Source of the DNA: Cheiracanthium punctorium
Taxonomy: Eukaryota; Arthropoda; Arachnida; Araneae; Cheiracanthiidae
NCBI GenBank assembly: GCA_038373885.1
Contig: JAWZYV010011908.1
Coordinates: forward strand, 1-64,000
Length of the DNA: 64,000 bases
Reading direction: 5' to 3'
This document shows positions 1 to 10,797 of this stretch, in pieces; positions within the stretch are counted from its first letter, which is position 1, and every line of letters starts with the position of its first letter. The position numbers were made by a program, and so were the translations under genes. The notes beneath the pieces are model-generated. The model saw nothing but the letters and a program-made list of their open reading frames with translations. It ran no database searches and was not told where the DNA came from.

Positions 1-400
1 CCTGTATTGCGGCGCCTCCGTCCTCTTTTTGTTGTAAGTCTTTATTTTCCGCTTGTATTTTGTGTATGTTCTTTTTCGCTTCCCATCTAATTATGTCTCG
101 TTCCTGGAGTTTCTATTGCTCTACCTTCACGACTACTTCTCTATTTCTCATTTTTAAGCCAGTCCCAATGAGTATAACTAAATATCTGCTCCAAACGTCA
201 ACGGGCAGCAATTCCCGATCTAATAACTGTATTTTCTTATGCGTGTTCTTTTTTGTTAGCTCAAAAGGATTATTACTCCCTGTACAGCCCAATGTATCCT
301 TTTGCTTGTTTAATAAATCATTGATTAAATTCTGAATTTCTTCAGCCCCTAAGTCACTTGCCTTAATCATAGTTATGAGTTTTGTTGACGTAAGAGTTAT
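1..400 (-). pseudogene. Possible Ty3/gypsy pol fragment (protease-RT spacer)
   Basis: An open stretch of 85 codons (113-370, minus) begins MIKASDLGAEEIQNLIND and contains DTLGCTG. This is loosely like the spacer between protease and reverse transcriptase of gypsy elements, where a DxxxLGxT motif precedes the RT domain. A stop follows at 113-115, and further charged, coiled-coil-like sequence continues in frame towards position 1. It lies on the same strand as the gag-protease remnant at 27.5-29.2 kb, and would follow it in element order if the intervening 27 kb is an insertion. The similarity is weak; it could also be a chance ORF. Confidence 0.3.
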
Positions 401-401
401 A

Positions 402-1076
402 CAAACGACTCCGGTTATAGTGAAACTCTGGGGTGCGGCAAATTTCGTTCACCATATCCGAAGTTCACTATACGCAAAGTGTCCCCATATAAACAAGGAA
501 TACATTATATCATAAGTAAAAAATAGCGTTTTATATGCGCTCTGAATATTTGTGTAAATCAAACATAATTAATCGTATTTATGTCTTATTAAGCCTAAGT
601 GCTGCAATAATGTGGGAGATTCCATTCAATTGTCCGGAAAGTACTATACCCAATCAAACAATTGCGTGTAGTGGTGATCCTTAACCTGTGCTATTTCACC
701 GGGAATGGAAAGTGGAATCGTTCAAGGACAAGAGAAACATGACCGTTTTTGTTCACCATGAAATGGACCCTACTTTTTAAGTGCTTAGTAGCCGAAAAAT
801 GCTATCGATTCTAACCGACAAAAATTTTAATCCCCTTTTACAGATGTCCCCGGATAGCAAGAGTGAAAACAATTAGGAAGGGCACAGTTTGATGAATTGG
901 ATTGAAGCGCTTTTCTTTCTACTCAAGAATGAGAATGAAAAGATTCGCATGTTTATTTTAAAAATTGTCATTGCTACCTTTCTCATTGTGGAAGTGTGGC
1001 GTCACGGCCTTTCGTGCAGGGTGGAATAAGATGAGCTTATGCACTTGAGCACTGGGGATATCGGACAAAAGGAGTA
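402..1076. mobile_element. Pogo/Tigger-like left terminus and unexplained flank
   Basis: From 402 the sequence CAAACGACTCCGGTTATAGT is close to the reverse complement of the terminus that ends at 27532 (CAGTCAACTCCTGCTATAGT). Both are flanked by TA, and both continue into GTTCAC-type motifs. This looks like the end of a pogo/Tigger-like element. The rest, up to the 0.9-kb repeat, has no ORF I can recognise. Confidence 0.4.
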
Positions 1077-1945
1077 GGGGGAGGCATATATGATGGAGAT
1101 CACATATTTAAAAATAATTTTCATTAGTGTACTTTCTTAAATTTGATACATTTTAAACTAAACCGTCATTCAAAATTTTGTATTACGCTTTTTTTCCACA
1201 TGTGTAGTTTCAATTAACTGCTTATTTATCCGGATTTCATGCTAAATTATTCTATCGCTCTTTGTTCCATGTCAATAATAAGTCCGTTATATTTATTCAG
1301 TTTTCCTAGCTGTTAAGAAACATCTGTTTCGCATGCAGAGCATTTACATTTTATTTATATGCATCTATGCTTAACGTCTTTCTACACACGTACATACTTT
1401 ATTTCCTTTCATTACCAAATATGGACATGGCCTCATATCAGTTAAAATACAGCTAAACTAATTTTCTATCACACGGGTTTACTGTAAATTTTGGCTGTTT
1501 TTATCCTCAATAATTTGGTGCCCAGCACTTTGTTATGTCTTGCCATTCTCTCTGTTGACTAGGAATATTATGCAGCTTTTAGGCGTCTGTAATAATGAAT
1601 ATATTATGGATTATTTTGGCATTCTTTTAATATACCAAGTTTAACTTTCTCGTCAACCTCCTGATCATTCTTCGATTGAATTTGGCTTCCGATTAATCAG
1701 ACCCTTTTTAACCATCATAGCTAACGGTCTCCCAGCCACCACCATCATGTAATCTTTTATAAGACATCAAATAAAAGTTTTGCTCTTCTTCAAATGTCTC
1801 TCTTATAATCGCTTCGCAAAGTGACTTTTACCTGGATTATTTGTACAACTTCACAACGCTCTCAGAGTGTATTCGCTTTATCGCTTCTAAAAGTAAATCT
1901 TCAACGTAATTTGAAATCGCCCCAACTGAAGTACAACAGCATATG
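1077..1945 (+). repeat. Dispersed 0.9-kb repeat, copy A
   Basis: This stretch is matched in the same orientation by 26155-27065 over nearly its whole length. The two copies differ by scattered substitutions and a gap of about 38 bp near the left end, where copy B carries extra sequence around 26240-26278. No coding capacity is evident. The copies lie about 25 kb apart on either side of the Polinton. They have no clear TG...CA ends, so I do not call them LTRs. They may be internal parts of the Tigger-like element whose ends lie at 402 and 27532. Confidence 0.8.
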
Positions 1946-3117
1946 CGTCTTAGCGGCCCAGGCATTTTGCGTCTTAGCGGTAATTTTACGATGGTGGTGG
2001 TTGGTTTTCCTTCAGATAATAGTGGCTGGCGTCCTCCATTCCTAATGAAGTTATACTGACAGCTTTTCTACATGACTTCCGGACATTTTTGCGCTATGTA
2101 TTGGCTTTACTCTTCAATACTGCCTTATTTTTTAATTGACTGCTGATCGTTGCCGCTGTTTTTATCCCGTCAATGAAAGACATCGATGCGCTCTTTTGCT
2201 GTGATTTATTTCTGCGAGGAGCCGATTCCCTGAACATGGATACTTCAGCCATCATGTATGTGTTATCACAGCCGGTACTTGTTTTTCTCTGCGGCGGACA
2301 GTTGCTCTGTATCAGGAGGTTATCAGATTTTTTTAAATGTGCTATGGGTGTTCTCCTGGTTGACCGCATATATTAAACCGCTCGCTTGCCGATAGGTTCG
2401 GCGGACTCATCGAGTGTTAACTGTTAAACAATTATTGTTCATAGGGCAAGAAAACTTCGCTCTTCGGTACTGCTCCTCATTTGATGTTTCTTTTTCTTTG
2501 CGGCGAACTGAGGAGTAGTTTATATGTTTTAGGGAGCTCTTCTGGATTTAGAGACTCCAGTCTACTGAAGAAGCAGCTTTAAGTTTCATTTTTTAATGCG
2601 CGGCTCAACTTGAACATTGGTGAAAAACTGAAACTGTATCACGGCACCTTCTCAAATACTTAAGCTTCATCTTCACATAAATGTTGAACGGCCAGTGGAA
2701 CCACAGGACAGCAGATCAACAAAAATTTTTTACTGTCATATATGTTTTTATGGTTTGCGCAATTTGTGAATAAGTTTCATTTCACAGCTTTAAACGAAAT
2801 TAACAGATTATATTACAACATTAATATTTTTTGTTGGATGGCAATGTTATAATATTTCCTGTTGAATTCAAACCAGGTGAGTCATTTTCTGTATATATAT
2901 ATTTATTATTTTTCTATAGACTATTTTTGAATACACTTATTTTGATTACATTATTTTTGCAGTATAATTTGTTACTGTATTTTAATTTGGTTCCTATCAG
3001 TTTTACTTGACAATAATGCTCTTGATAGCTATGACTATTTTTGAAGCGCACAGCAATTTTAATGTTTTGAAAACTATCTATATACAACAACACACTTAAC
3101 TTGGTTTTCCAGTTATT
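1946..3117. other. AT-rich sequence with no recognised feature
   Basis: Only short ORFs are present (for example 1821-2045 plus and 2094-2369 minus), and none resembles a known family. Nothing else supportable was seen before the Polinton target site. Confidence 0.6.
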
Positions 3118-3123
3118 TTCGTG
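3118..3123. repeat. Target site duplication, Polinton left (TTCGTG)
   Basis: TTCGTG sits directly before the first base of the element and is repeated exactly at 22963-22968 directly after its last base. A 6-bp duplication is the known size for Polinton/Maverick integrases, so this fixes both element ends to the base. Confidence 0.95.
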
Positions 3124-3357
3124 AGTAGTATATAGGGCATACTATAGGACACATCAAATCTGCAGTCCCTACTAATCGTACTAAACAAAATATGATAATA
3201 TCATCATTTTTAATAACATTATCATCAAAAAATGATGAAATCTAGTGATTTTCCATTTTGATAGAATTTTCATCAAAAATGATGAAATCTAGTGATTTTG
3301 TTTAACAAAGTGCAATAATTATTGCATGTACCCAAAGTTTTTAAAAATTATAAGACA
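3124..3357 (+). repeat. Polinton left terminal inverted repeat
   Basis: The 234 bp match the reverse complement of 22729-22962 with only a few mismatches. Inside are two direct copies of a 20-bp motif (TGATGAAATCTAGTGATTTT), near 3233 and 3279, and several short palindromes built from TGATGA/TCATCA. The TIR ends exactly where the stop codon of the first leftward gene begins (3358). Confidence 0.93.
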
Positions 3358-3612
3358 TCACTCATCCGACTGCATACGTTTATCAACATAATCTTTATAT
3401 CTATGTACTATTTCTAATCCAGCAACTTTATTTTTACTAGATATTTTTCTATCAAGTATTGTTTCAATTTCATTCAGATATCGTAAAATACCATTCTTGA
3501 AATAAACATATCCAGTATGTTCATATTCCTTGATTAAAACTGCACAAATTTCTGCTTTTTGTTTAATTATTAAATCATTAACAAACAAGAGTTGCAAATC
3601 GTAACGATCCAT
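3358..3612 (-). CDS. Small Polinton protein, function unknown
   Basis: An 84-codon ORF starts at an ATG in the context ATATAAATGG, the start motif shared across this element. The product is charged and mainly predicted helical, with no signal peptide or cysteine motif. I do not recognise the family. It abuts the left TIR on one side and lies 17 bp from the next leftward gene on the other. The right end has no counterpart to it, although its neighbour is duplicated there. Confidence 0.55.
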   Translation of the reverse strand: MDRYDLQLLFVNDLIIKQKAEICAVLIKEYEHTGYVYFKNGILRYLNEIETILDRKISSKNKVAGLEIVHRYKDYVDKRMQSDE

Positions 3613-3629
3613 TTATATAGATTTATTTT

Positions 3630-3923
3630 TTAAGAACATTCTTTCAAACTACAGACATAATATTTTTCATTAACTATACCATTATATACAAATAAATAAT
3701 TTCCTTTTTTAATCTTTTTAATAGCTTTCTCTGAAATAGTTGCTTTATGTTTTGGAAGATAAAAATCTTTTTCTTCATCATCTACTTTTAAAGTTACAAC
3801 ACAACCTTCTCCAAATTTTTCAGTATGAATCTTTCTTATATCTATCAAATCATATTCACCAACATCCAACTCTTTCAATTTATAAGTTGTACGGTATGAC
3901 CCTAGACTATTAAACTCTTCCAT
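3630..3923 (-). CDS. Small beta-rich protein, left-end paralogue
   Basis: This 97-codon ORF starts at ATG in the context TTAATAAATGG. The product opens MEEFNSL and contains YKLKELDVGEYDL, FYLPKHKA and KKGNYLFVYNG. It is clearly paralogous to the product of 22425-22718 at the other end of the element, with the same length, the same start and roughly 60% identity by eye. The alternating hydrophobic pattern suggests a small beta barrel, perhaps an OB-like nucleic-acid-binding fold; that is inference only. The ORF is intact. The paired position just inside both TIRs suggests duplication by exchange between the inverted ends. Confidence 0.7.
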   Translation of the reverse strand: MEEFNSLGSYRTTYKLKELDVGEYDLIDIRKIHTEKFGEGCVVTLKVDDEEKDFYLPKHKATISEKAIKKIKKGNYLFVYNGIVNEKYYVCSLKECS

Positions 3924-4028
3924 TTATTAAGGAATATTTTTTAAAAATAAAAATACAACCATTTAATGTTTTTCAGCTTAGGGGTCCTGTAATTTAAAGG
4001 GGTGGGCCCCTTAAACCCCTGTGAGGGT
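3924..4028. other. Short intergenic gap in the Polinton
   Basis: About 100 bp of non-coding sequence lie here, with a GGGGTGGGCCCC tract near 4000. No terminator or ORF is recognisable. Confidence 0.4.
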
Positions 4029-6269
4029 TTAAATATTTAACCATTCTTCATAATCGGTATAACCCCGGTCTTTCATCTCTTTGATTAACTTTTCTCTATA
4101 TTCTTCATACGATTCTGATTCTCTAAAACTTTTTTGAGCTATTATATTCTTTTGTTCATTATCTGAAATGGTAATGGAAACATCGGAATCAAAACCATTC
4201 AATACATTAATAATTCTAGTCACTTTTCCTACAAAACACTTATCATCTCCTTCTTTTAATTCATCTTTTAATACATTGATTAATTCTTCTTTATTTTCAT
4301 TTTTCAAAATTTTATTCAGTACTATGACTAATATTTCTCGTAATTTTATTGTATGAAATTCTTCATCCAGCAAATCATGATATCTCTCAATCTCTCTCGA
4401 AATATCAAGTTTTTTAATGCATTCATTTAAATCAAATTCAATTTTAGTATTTAAAATTCTTATAATGGAATCTCTTAATGATTTTTGAATGTGAGTGTTG
4501 TGTACATTCTGAGAAGCATTGTAGACATTATTTTTATCAAGTAAACGCCTTCTTAACACAGGTGTTAGAATCACTTTATGTGTATCAAACCTTATATAAT
4601 CTAGTCTAGGACAAAATTATATTTCGTTTATAGTTGTAATATTATTTTCATGGCATAGTAATACTTTTAAATTTGTTAAATTTTCTATACCTTTAAGAGA
4701 AGTTAATGTATTAAAACTACAGTCTAATTTTACTAAATTTGTTAAATTTTCTATACCTTTAAGAGAAGTTAATTTATTAAAACTACAATGTAATTCTACT
4801 AAATTTGTTAAATTTTCTACACCTTTAAGAGAAGTTAGTTTATTCTCATTACAATGTAATTCTTCTAAATTTGTTAAATTTTCTATACCTTTAAGAGAAG
4901 TTAGTTCATTCTCCTCGCAAAGTAATTCTATTAAATTTGTTAAATTTTCGATACCTTTAAGAGAAGTTAATGTATTAAAACTACAATGTAATTCTTATAA
5001 ATTTGTTAAATTTTCCATACCTTTAAGAGAAGTTAGTTCATTCTTCTCGCAACGTAATACTTCTAAATTTGTTAAATTTTCTATACCTTTAAGAGAAGTT
5101 AATTTATTGTGATTACAGTCTAATACTTCTAAATTTGTTAAATTTTCGATACCTTTAAGAGAAGTTAATGTATTAAAACTACAGTCTAATTTTACTAAAT
5201 TTGTTAAATTTTCTATTCCTTTAAGAGAAGTTAATGTATTAGAAGTACAGTCTAATTTTACTAAATTTGTTAAATTTTCTATACCTTTAAGAGAAGTTAA
5301 TGTATTAGAAGTACAGTCTAATTTTACTAAATTTGTTAAATTTTCTATACCTTTAAGAGAAGTTAATTTATTGTGATTACAGTCTAATTCTTCTAAATTT
5401 GTTAAATTTTCTATACCTTTAAGAGAAGTTAGTTTATTCTCATTACAATGTAATTCTTTTAAATTTGTTAAATTTTCCATACCTTTAAGAGAAGTTAGTT
5501 CATTCTTCTCGCAACGTAATACTTCTAAATTTGTTAAATTTTCTATACCTTTAAGAGAAGTTAATTTATTGTGATTACAGTCTAATACTTCTAAATTTGT
5601 TAAATTTTCGATACCTTTAAGAGAAGTTAATGTATTAAAACTACAGTCTAATTTTACTAAATTTGTTAAATTTTCTATTCCTTTAAGAGAAGTTAATGTA
5701 TTAGAAGTACAGTCTAATTTTACTAAATTTGTTAAATTTTCTATACCTTTAAGAGAAGTTAATGTATTAGAAGTACAGTCTAATTTTACTAAATTTGTTA
5801 AATTTTCTATACCTTTAAGAGAAGTTAATTTATTGTGATTACAGTCTAATTCTTCTAAATTTGTTAAATTTTCTATACCTTTAAGAGAAGTTAGTTTATT
5901 CTCATTACAATGTAATTCTTTTAAATTTGTTAAATTTTCTATACCTTTAAGAGAAGTTAATGTATTAAAACTACAATGTAATCTTACTAAATTTGTTAAA
6001 TTTTCTATACCTTTAAGAGAAGTTAATTTATTAAAATCACAGGATAATTTTACTAAATTTGTTAAATTTTCTATACCTTTAAGAGAAGTTAATTTATTGT
6101 GATTACAGTCTAATTTTACTAAATTTGTTAAATTTTCTATACCTTTAAGAGAAGTTAATTTATTATAACTACAATGTAACACTACTACATTTGAGAATTC
6201 TTCTAAACCTTCAAGAGAATTTCTATTTTGTAAAAATAATTTATTATCACACAATATATAACCCTCCAT
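4029..6269 (-). pseudogene. Leucine-rich-repeat protein, interrupted by in-frame stops
   Basis: The gene starts at ATG 6267-6269 (TTATAAATGG). The first ORF runs 424 codons and is nearly all tandem 22-residue LRRs of the form LTSLKGIENLTNLxxLxC, like internalin-type repeats. A TAA at 4995-4997 falls where other repeats have GAA. The repeats continue in the same frame to a second TAA at 4617-4619, and the same frame stays open to 4029, giving about 196 more codons of a non-repeat, charged, helical region. The natural reading is one gene of about 747 codons, LRR array plus C-terminal domain, with two nonsense changes. The alternative is three separate ORFs, but the 4029-4574 part has no ATG start. 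LRR proteins bind other proteins; the target is unknown. An LRR gene is unusual among Polintons. Confidence 0.75.
5011..5934 (-). repeat. 462-bp tandem duplication inside the LRR array
   Basis: The segment 5011-5472 is repeated almost identically as 5473-5934. The 462-bp period equals seven 66-bp LRR units. It shows that the array grows by duplicating several repeats at once. The unit after the stop at 4995 is not part of this duplication. Confidence 0.9.
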
Positions 6270-6286
6270 TTATAAGTAATCATTTT

Positions 6287-9200
6287 TTAATAACCGAAAG
6301 GTACAGTATCAAAATTATCCAAAATTCTTCTTTTATCATATCCAAACATGTGTCTTTTTTTCGTTTTGTTTACTTTGATAATTCTGTTCTTTTGAATTTG
6401 AAATTGATTTATTTCTACATTGATGCATTCTGTTTCTCCTGTAATTATTTTCATTCTTTCATCAAAATTGAGTTTAGTTTCACTCTCATAACTCATTTTA
6501 AACCCTTTTACTTTTCCTCTTACAGAATTATCATTTAATATATATCCATAATCTTTACTGGCCCCTGATATCCATGATTTTATGTATTTATCTTCACCCA
6601 ATTCATCAGTCCATTCACCCAACATACAACCAGTTTCTACTTTATTGGTATCATCATCAATAAAAACAATACTATCGGTATCATAGTACATTACTTTGTC
6701 TCCTAATTTATCAAGCATTTTATACAATCTTATTCTTGCAGAACTAGTTGTAAAAGCAGCTATATATATATTTGTTTTAAAATTATTTTTAACATATTGT
6801 TCTTTCATATAATAACTCATTTCTACACAATCATCATTTAAAAATACGATATTCAAATCTTTAATATTATCTTTCAATATAATATCATAAAACTCTTCCA
6901 ATTCTATGACATTTTTATTTTGTCTCATATTTTTTCTTTGGCCGAATTCACCCCATAAAGAGTTTAACCAGATTTTTGCTATATATCTCATTCCTGGATT
7001 TTCATTAATTTCTTTTATATCCATTTTTATACCCAATTTTTCTTTTACAAATCTTTTATATTCTTCTTTTGTTTTAAACTTCTCACGCCATTTATCATCT
7101 TTTTCCAATTTTATTTTTAAAAACTTCCTAACATAACCTCTAAATAGTAGATTTGATTTGCCTATAAAATTCCAAACTTCGTAAATATTCAAAATTTTAT
7201 ATCCTTTTTGAATTGCCAAATCAACTTCAGTTGTTGTCCATGTACCTATAAAACTTCTTTCTTTGTCTGTATGATTGCATTCTCCATTTCTCCTTTCATA
7301 ACACTTTACACATTTTTTCTTTTCCATATCTGTTTTAAAATGATTACATTTGATAGTTTTTGAACATGATTTACACAAACTAAATATCAATTTCTCTTCT
7401 TTATAAGGTAATACAGGATGATATAATTTTCTTGGGGGTAATACTTTACATTTTATCAATCCAAACCAATTTTTGTCATATTTCTTGGGAATATAAATCT
7501 TTTTAGGATGTCCTATAGGATAATAATCAAAATAATTTACAGTTGGATAAAGCGAGCATACATCTATATATCTACCTTTTTCTTTATTTTTCATTTCGTA
7601 TTTTAGTTTCGTAGGTTCACATCTGCCTCCTGTAAAGGCATCTCGAGGATTTAATGGTTCCACAAAATCTCTTTTCCAATTATTTTTCATACACTTTTTT
7701 ATTTATCATTATCAAAATCACATTCCCACATTTCAATCAACTCATATCCTGCATTTTTTATTTTGTTTCGTATCTTTATTGTTCTTTCATATAAATCTAT
7801 CATTGATATTTGATTTTGTATATTTATTGTAGATTCTTTGTAACATCTAGGGCATCCATGCCAGTGACAACCTTGAAATTGATATACAGTATTATTATAA
7901 AAACCATCTGCTTTATAAGTTTTATCACCTAATTTTAATTTTTTCTCCCCACCTTTTAAAGCATGTTGTATATTTATATTATGAGATAAATAATCTAACC
8001 AAGCAATTGATTTTTTACTGTACTGATCTCGTTGAATAATCTCTTCATCTATAGCCATTGTTTTTTTCGGTATGAAATAATCTCTATATATGGCCATACA
8101 AACACCTGCTAAAGTAACGTACTTGAAAGGATCTATATTTGCAATTTCTAAAAATAATCTTCTAAATTCTAAACAGCCTTTTCTTAAAATATCTACATCT
8201 GATCTACAGTATTTAATGAATTCTTTCTGAAAATCAAACGTTTCATTTTTTACAGAATTATACCACTCATCAAAGGATTTTCTTTCACTTTCAGTCATGG
8301 AATCATATCCATAATAATATTTTTTAGGATATTTACCAACATATGTTTGATTATTACTAGTATTAAACAAATAAGGAAAATAACCTTTTGCCAATTCCTT
8401 TAGTCCAAATGTTTTTGGAAATTTTCTTAAAGGTATCAATGTAAAATTAATAGAATCAATAAACCTTATACCATATTCCTCGGCATTCATAAGTATGAGC
8501 TTATTTCCTTGATAAATTGTAAATACTTTAATGCTATTTTTAAAACAGTATTGAGCTAAAAATTGAAAATCAAATCCTTTTCCATAATGAGCTAGTACTG
8601 TATAACCAATATGTTCTCTATCAAATAACCATCTACAATAATCATCTACATTATTGAATTTCTTTTCATATCCATTAAAATCATGATTTATAATTAGATT
8701 GACTTTATGATTTCCCGACTCTTGATTTGTTTCAACATCGAAAAACATATATTTTTCTGTAAACCCTGATTTTTCACATTTTTTACACCATTTTGACTTA
8801 TCTTCAATAAATTTAGCACAATTTCTTTCACAAGTTCCTCCTAATGAATCTTTTTGTTTTATATAACATTTATGATCTTTAGGGACCCATTGCCATCAAT
8901 TTTTACATTGTCTCTCTCCACACTGATGATCTGTAGGATTTCGTTCTTGTTTATTTATATTTCTCTTACATTTTATGCATTTCCATAATGTTTGACAAAC
9001 AGTATACGCTGATTTTTTATCATTTGTTTTATGATTTTCAAAACATTTTTCACCTTTAAAACTTCGAAAACATTCATTACATTTTATTTCATCACCTTCA
9101 CAATTACTATCTTTTCTTAAAAATTCGTCACATCTTAATAAACATTTATGCTCATCTTTCCTTTTATAACTTACCTTACAGTAATCACAATAGTTATTTT

Positions 9201-9559
9201 TTCCTAAAAATCCTGGAACAGATGTAATCACATCTAAGTGATTTCTGTTCTTGTATATGTAAATATAGGTATCTTTATATTCACCTGAATATATTTTTTC
9301 ATTGAAATTTTCTCTACAAAATATAGTAAATTGAATATCTAAAAACTTTTCACATTCTTTAACATGCTCTAAATCACATAATTGCAAAGGAATATTGCAC
9401 TTTTTATGTAATTTTTCAGCTAAGGTTTTTTGTAATATTCTTCCTTTCTTAATATATGTCATATCATTTTTCGTTAGTTTTTCATGATTTAATTTTTCAC
9501 ATAAAAGATTGGGATTTTGAATACTTAGAGCTGTTATTATCGATCTAATATAGAGCTGT
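6287..9559 (-). pseudogene. polB: Protein-primed DNA polymerase B (pPolB), broken
   Basis: Three consecutive ORFs form one polymerase of about 1,090 codons. The N-terminal part (from about 9559 to 8899) has several CxxC/H clusters, such as CDYCK and CNEC. The exonuclease part starts with FFDVETN (8748), where the Asp and Glu of Exo I are present. The polymerase part has motif A (DVCSLYPTVN), motif B (WLNSLWGEFGQ) and motif C (YYDTDSIVF), so the catalytic aspartates remain. A cysteine-rich insert lies around 7240-7390. Lesions are a TGA at 8896-8898 in an otherwise open frame and a frameshift near 7691-7700 beside an A6 run. No convincing start remains: the frame is open upstream of the ATG at 9462 and closes near 9560, beside a short duplication of AGAGCTGTTATTAT. 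The family replicates linear genomes using a terminal protein primer. Confidence 0.9.
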
Positions 9560-9621
9560 TATTATAGATTATTAATCGGAAATATATATCCAAGTGTACT
9601 AAAAGAATCTACTATTGTTAA

Positions 9622-9850
9622 CCCTTTCGCGCCGACTGTCACGTATACGTGCCAGCAATAAACGTTTAAATATAATTACAGAACCCTTTAAATACTCACT
9701 CTACGGAACATTATTAAACAACACGTTGATATTTCTGTAATTTCATGGATTTAGGGTTAATAGAAAAAATTCTCCAGCCTTGGACAGAAGTGAAAGAGAC
9801 TGCCGGTCTCAAAGATAAGTGGGCGTTTGCGCTTCCCCGTCGCGAAGGGG
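9622..9850. mobile_element. piggyBac-type MITE nested in the Polinton
   Basis: A 229-bp non-coding insert is flanked by TTAA at 9618-9621 and 9851-9854. Its ends are imperfect inverted repeats, CCCTTTCGCGCCG on the left and the complement of CCCCTTCGCGACG on the right. TTAA duplication with CCC-starting ends is characteristic of piggyBac elements. It is more GC-rich than its surroundings. It lies between the polymerase and the truncated integrase. Confidence 0.8.
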
Positions 9851-9866
9851 TTAATAAATAATTTAT

Positions 9867-10130
9867 TCAATTTTTATATTTACTATATTGTTTCATGAAC
9901 ATTAAATCAGCATCAAATTGATAATTATTACATGGTACATAAACTTGTCTTCTCTCAAATTTTCTAATAGCTGGACTGAAACGAGTATACACATCTTGTG
10001 TATGTAAATATTCTTCAACATCTTTCTTTGGTATTCCTGTTTTTCTACACATTTCATTAATACCACAATATCCAGTTTCTGGATTATGATATATCTCGTC
10101 TATCCTAAAAAAACACTCTTTTTACTACCA
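9867..10130 (-). pseudogene. Retroviral-type integrase, N-terminal remnant
   Basis: The remnant reads IYHNPETGYCGINEM, then YLHTQDVYTRF, RKFERR and FDADLMF. This is the usual Polinton integrase N-terminus leading into the rve catalytic core, where a WxxDL-like segment carries the first catalytic Asp. The frame stops at 9867, 13 bp from the MITE target site, and the rest of the DDE core is not found elsewhere. The upstream end is also broken: the frame meets a stop near 10117 close to a 7-nt homopolymer. The enzyme would have inserted element DNA with 6-bp duplications. The loss is a deletion in addition to the MITE insertion. Confidence 0.8.
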
Positions 10131-10139
10131 CATTTTACT

Positions 10140-10661
10140 TCAATTTCCTTTACCTATACGTCTATTGTTTTTTGAAGTTGTGACATGATAGTTTATAGTA
10201 TCAGTTTTCGTTTTAAACTTGACACAATAAATTTGCATCATATTTATATAAGGTTTAAAATTGTTAATTCCAATTTCTTTTAAACCATTAATAAAATCAT
10301 ATAATGCCATTCCAAATTGTTTTTTACTCCAAATAATTGGTTTTACAATCCATCTTTCAGTTCTTTCTCGGATAGTAGGATTATCAATATTATCCAATTC
10401 TTTCAACATATTTTTTTCGCATACTTCATTTCTTGTTTTAGTATCTTTATTTATCAAATAACAAACATCATGATTATATGCTATTTCATCTACTCTGTTT
10501 ATTGGTTTACTCCAATCTTTATAAGAATAATCAGGATTTAGTCTTGTTTTACCCCATAATAATTGAGTTCCAGGACCTGTGAAATTAAGTCCCGGTAAAT
10601 GAAATTCAAAAGGTAATTTATTGATAACACTGTTAATAATTAAAGAAACCAAACTGTTCTA
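10140..10661 (-). pseudogene. Parvovirus-like phospholipase A2 domain protein
   Basis: The 170-residue frame contains the calcium-loop-like PGLNFTGPGT and the catalytic-helix-like VDEIAYNHDVCY, with the His-Asp pair in place. This is the signature of the PLA2 domain of parvovirus VP1, which is also found in adintovirus/Polinton proteins, where it is thought to act on membranes. Around it are a basic C-terminal tail (KNNRRIGKG) and a WSKKQFG segment. The frame has no ATG; it opens with TTG after an upstream TAG. The 54-codon ORF at 10633-10797 overlaps it in another frame and has a clean start, so one gene split by a frameshift near 10640-10655 is likely. The catalytic residues look intact. 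Confidence 0.8.
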
Positions 10662-10797
10662 AAGCATCAAAAATCTTTAATAACGCTTTAATTAATTCGG
10701 GTTTAATCTTTATTATACCTGTTCCTTTTTGCCCACATTTTAGACATTTTATTTTGCATTTTCCTGTTTTAGAACAAGACTCTATAATACAAGTCAT
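10633..10797 (-). CDS. 54-codon cysteine-rich ORF, likely start of the PLA2 gene
   Basis: ATG 10795-10797 lies in the shared CATAAATG context, directly after the stop of the preceding frame. The product has cysteines spaced CIIESC, KCKIKC and CLKCGQKG, like a small zinc-binding region, then a helical tail. It ends in TAA at 10633 and overlaps the PLA2 frame by about 20-30 bases in a different phase. I read it as the true 5' end of the PLA2 gene, separated by a frameshift. It could also be an independent small gene. Confidence 0.5.
   Translation of the reverse strand: MTCIIESCSKTGKCKIKCLKCGQKGTGIIKIKPELIKALLKIFDALEQFGFFNY

Noticed and set aside
2094..2376. Overlapping ORFs on both strands, one with a cysteine-rich short product
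   Set aside because: Both are short, mutually overlapping and unlike any family; chance ORFs are the simplest explanation.
4620..6200. Regular 66-bp repeats that could be taken for a CRISPR array or satellite
   Set aside because: The period is exactly 22 codons and the whole region is an open frame of leucine-rich repeats with codon-level variation. There are no unique spacers between conserved repeats.
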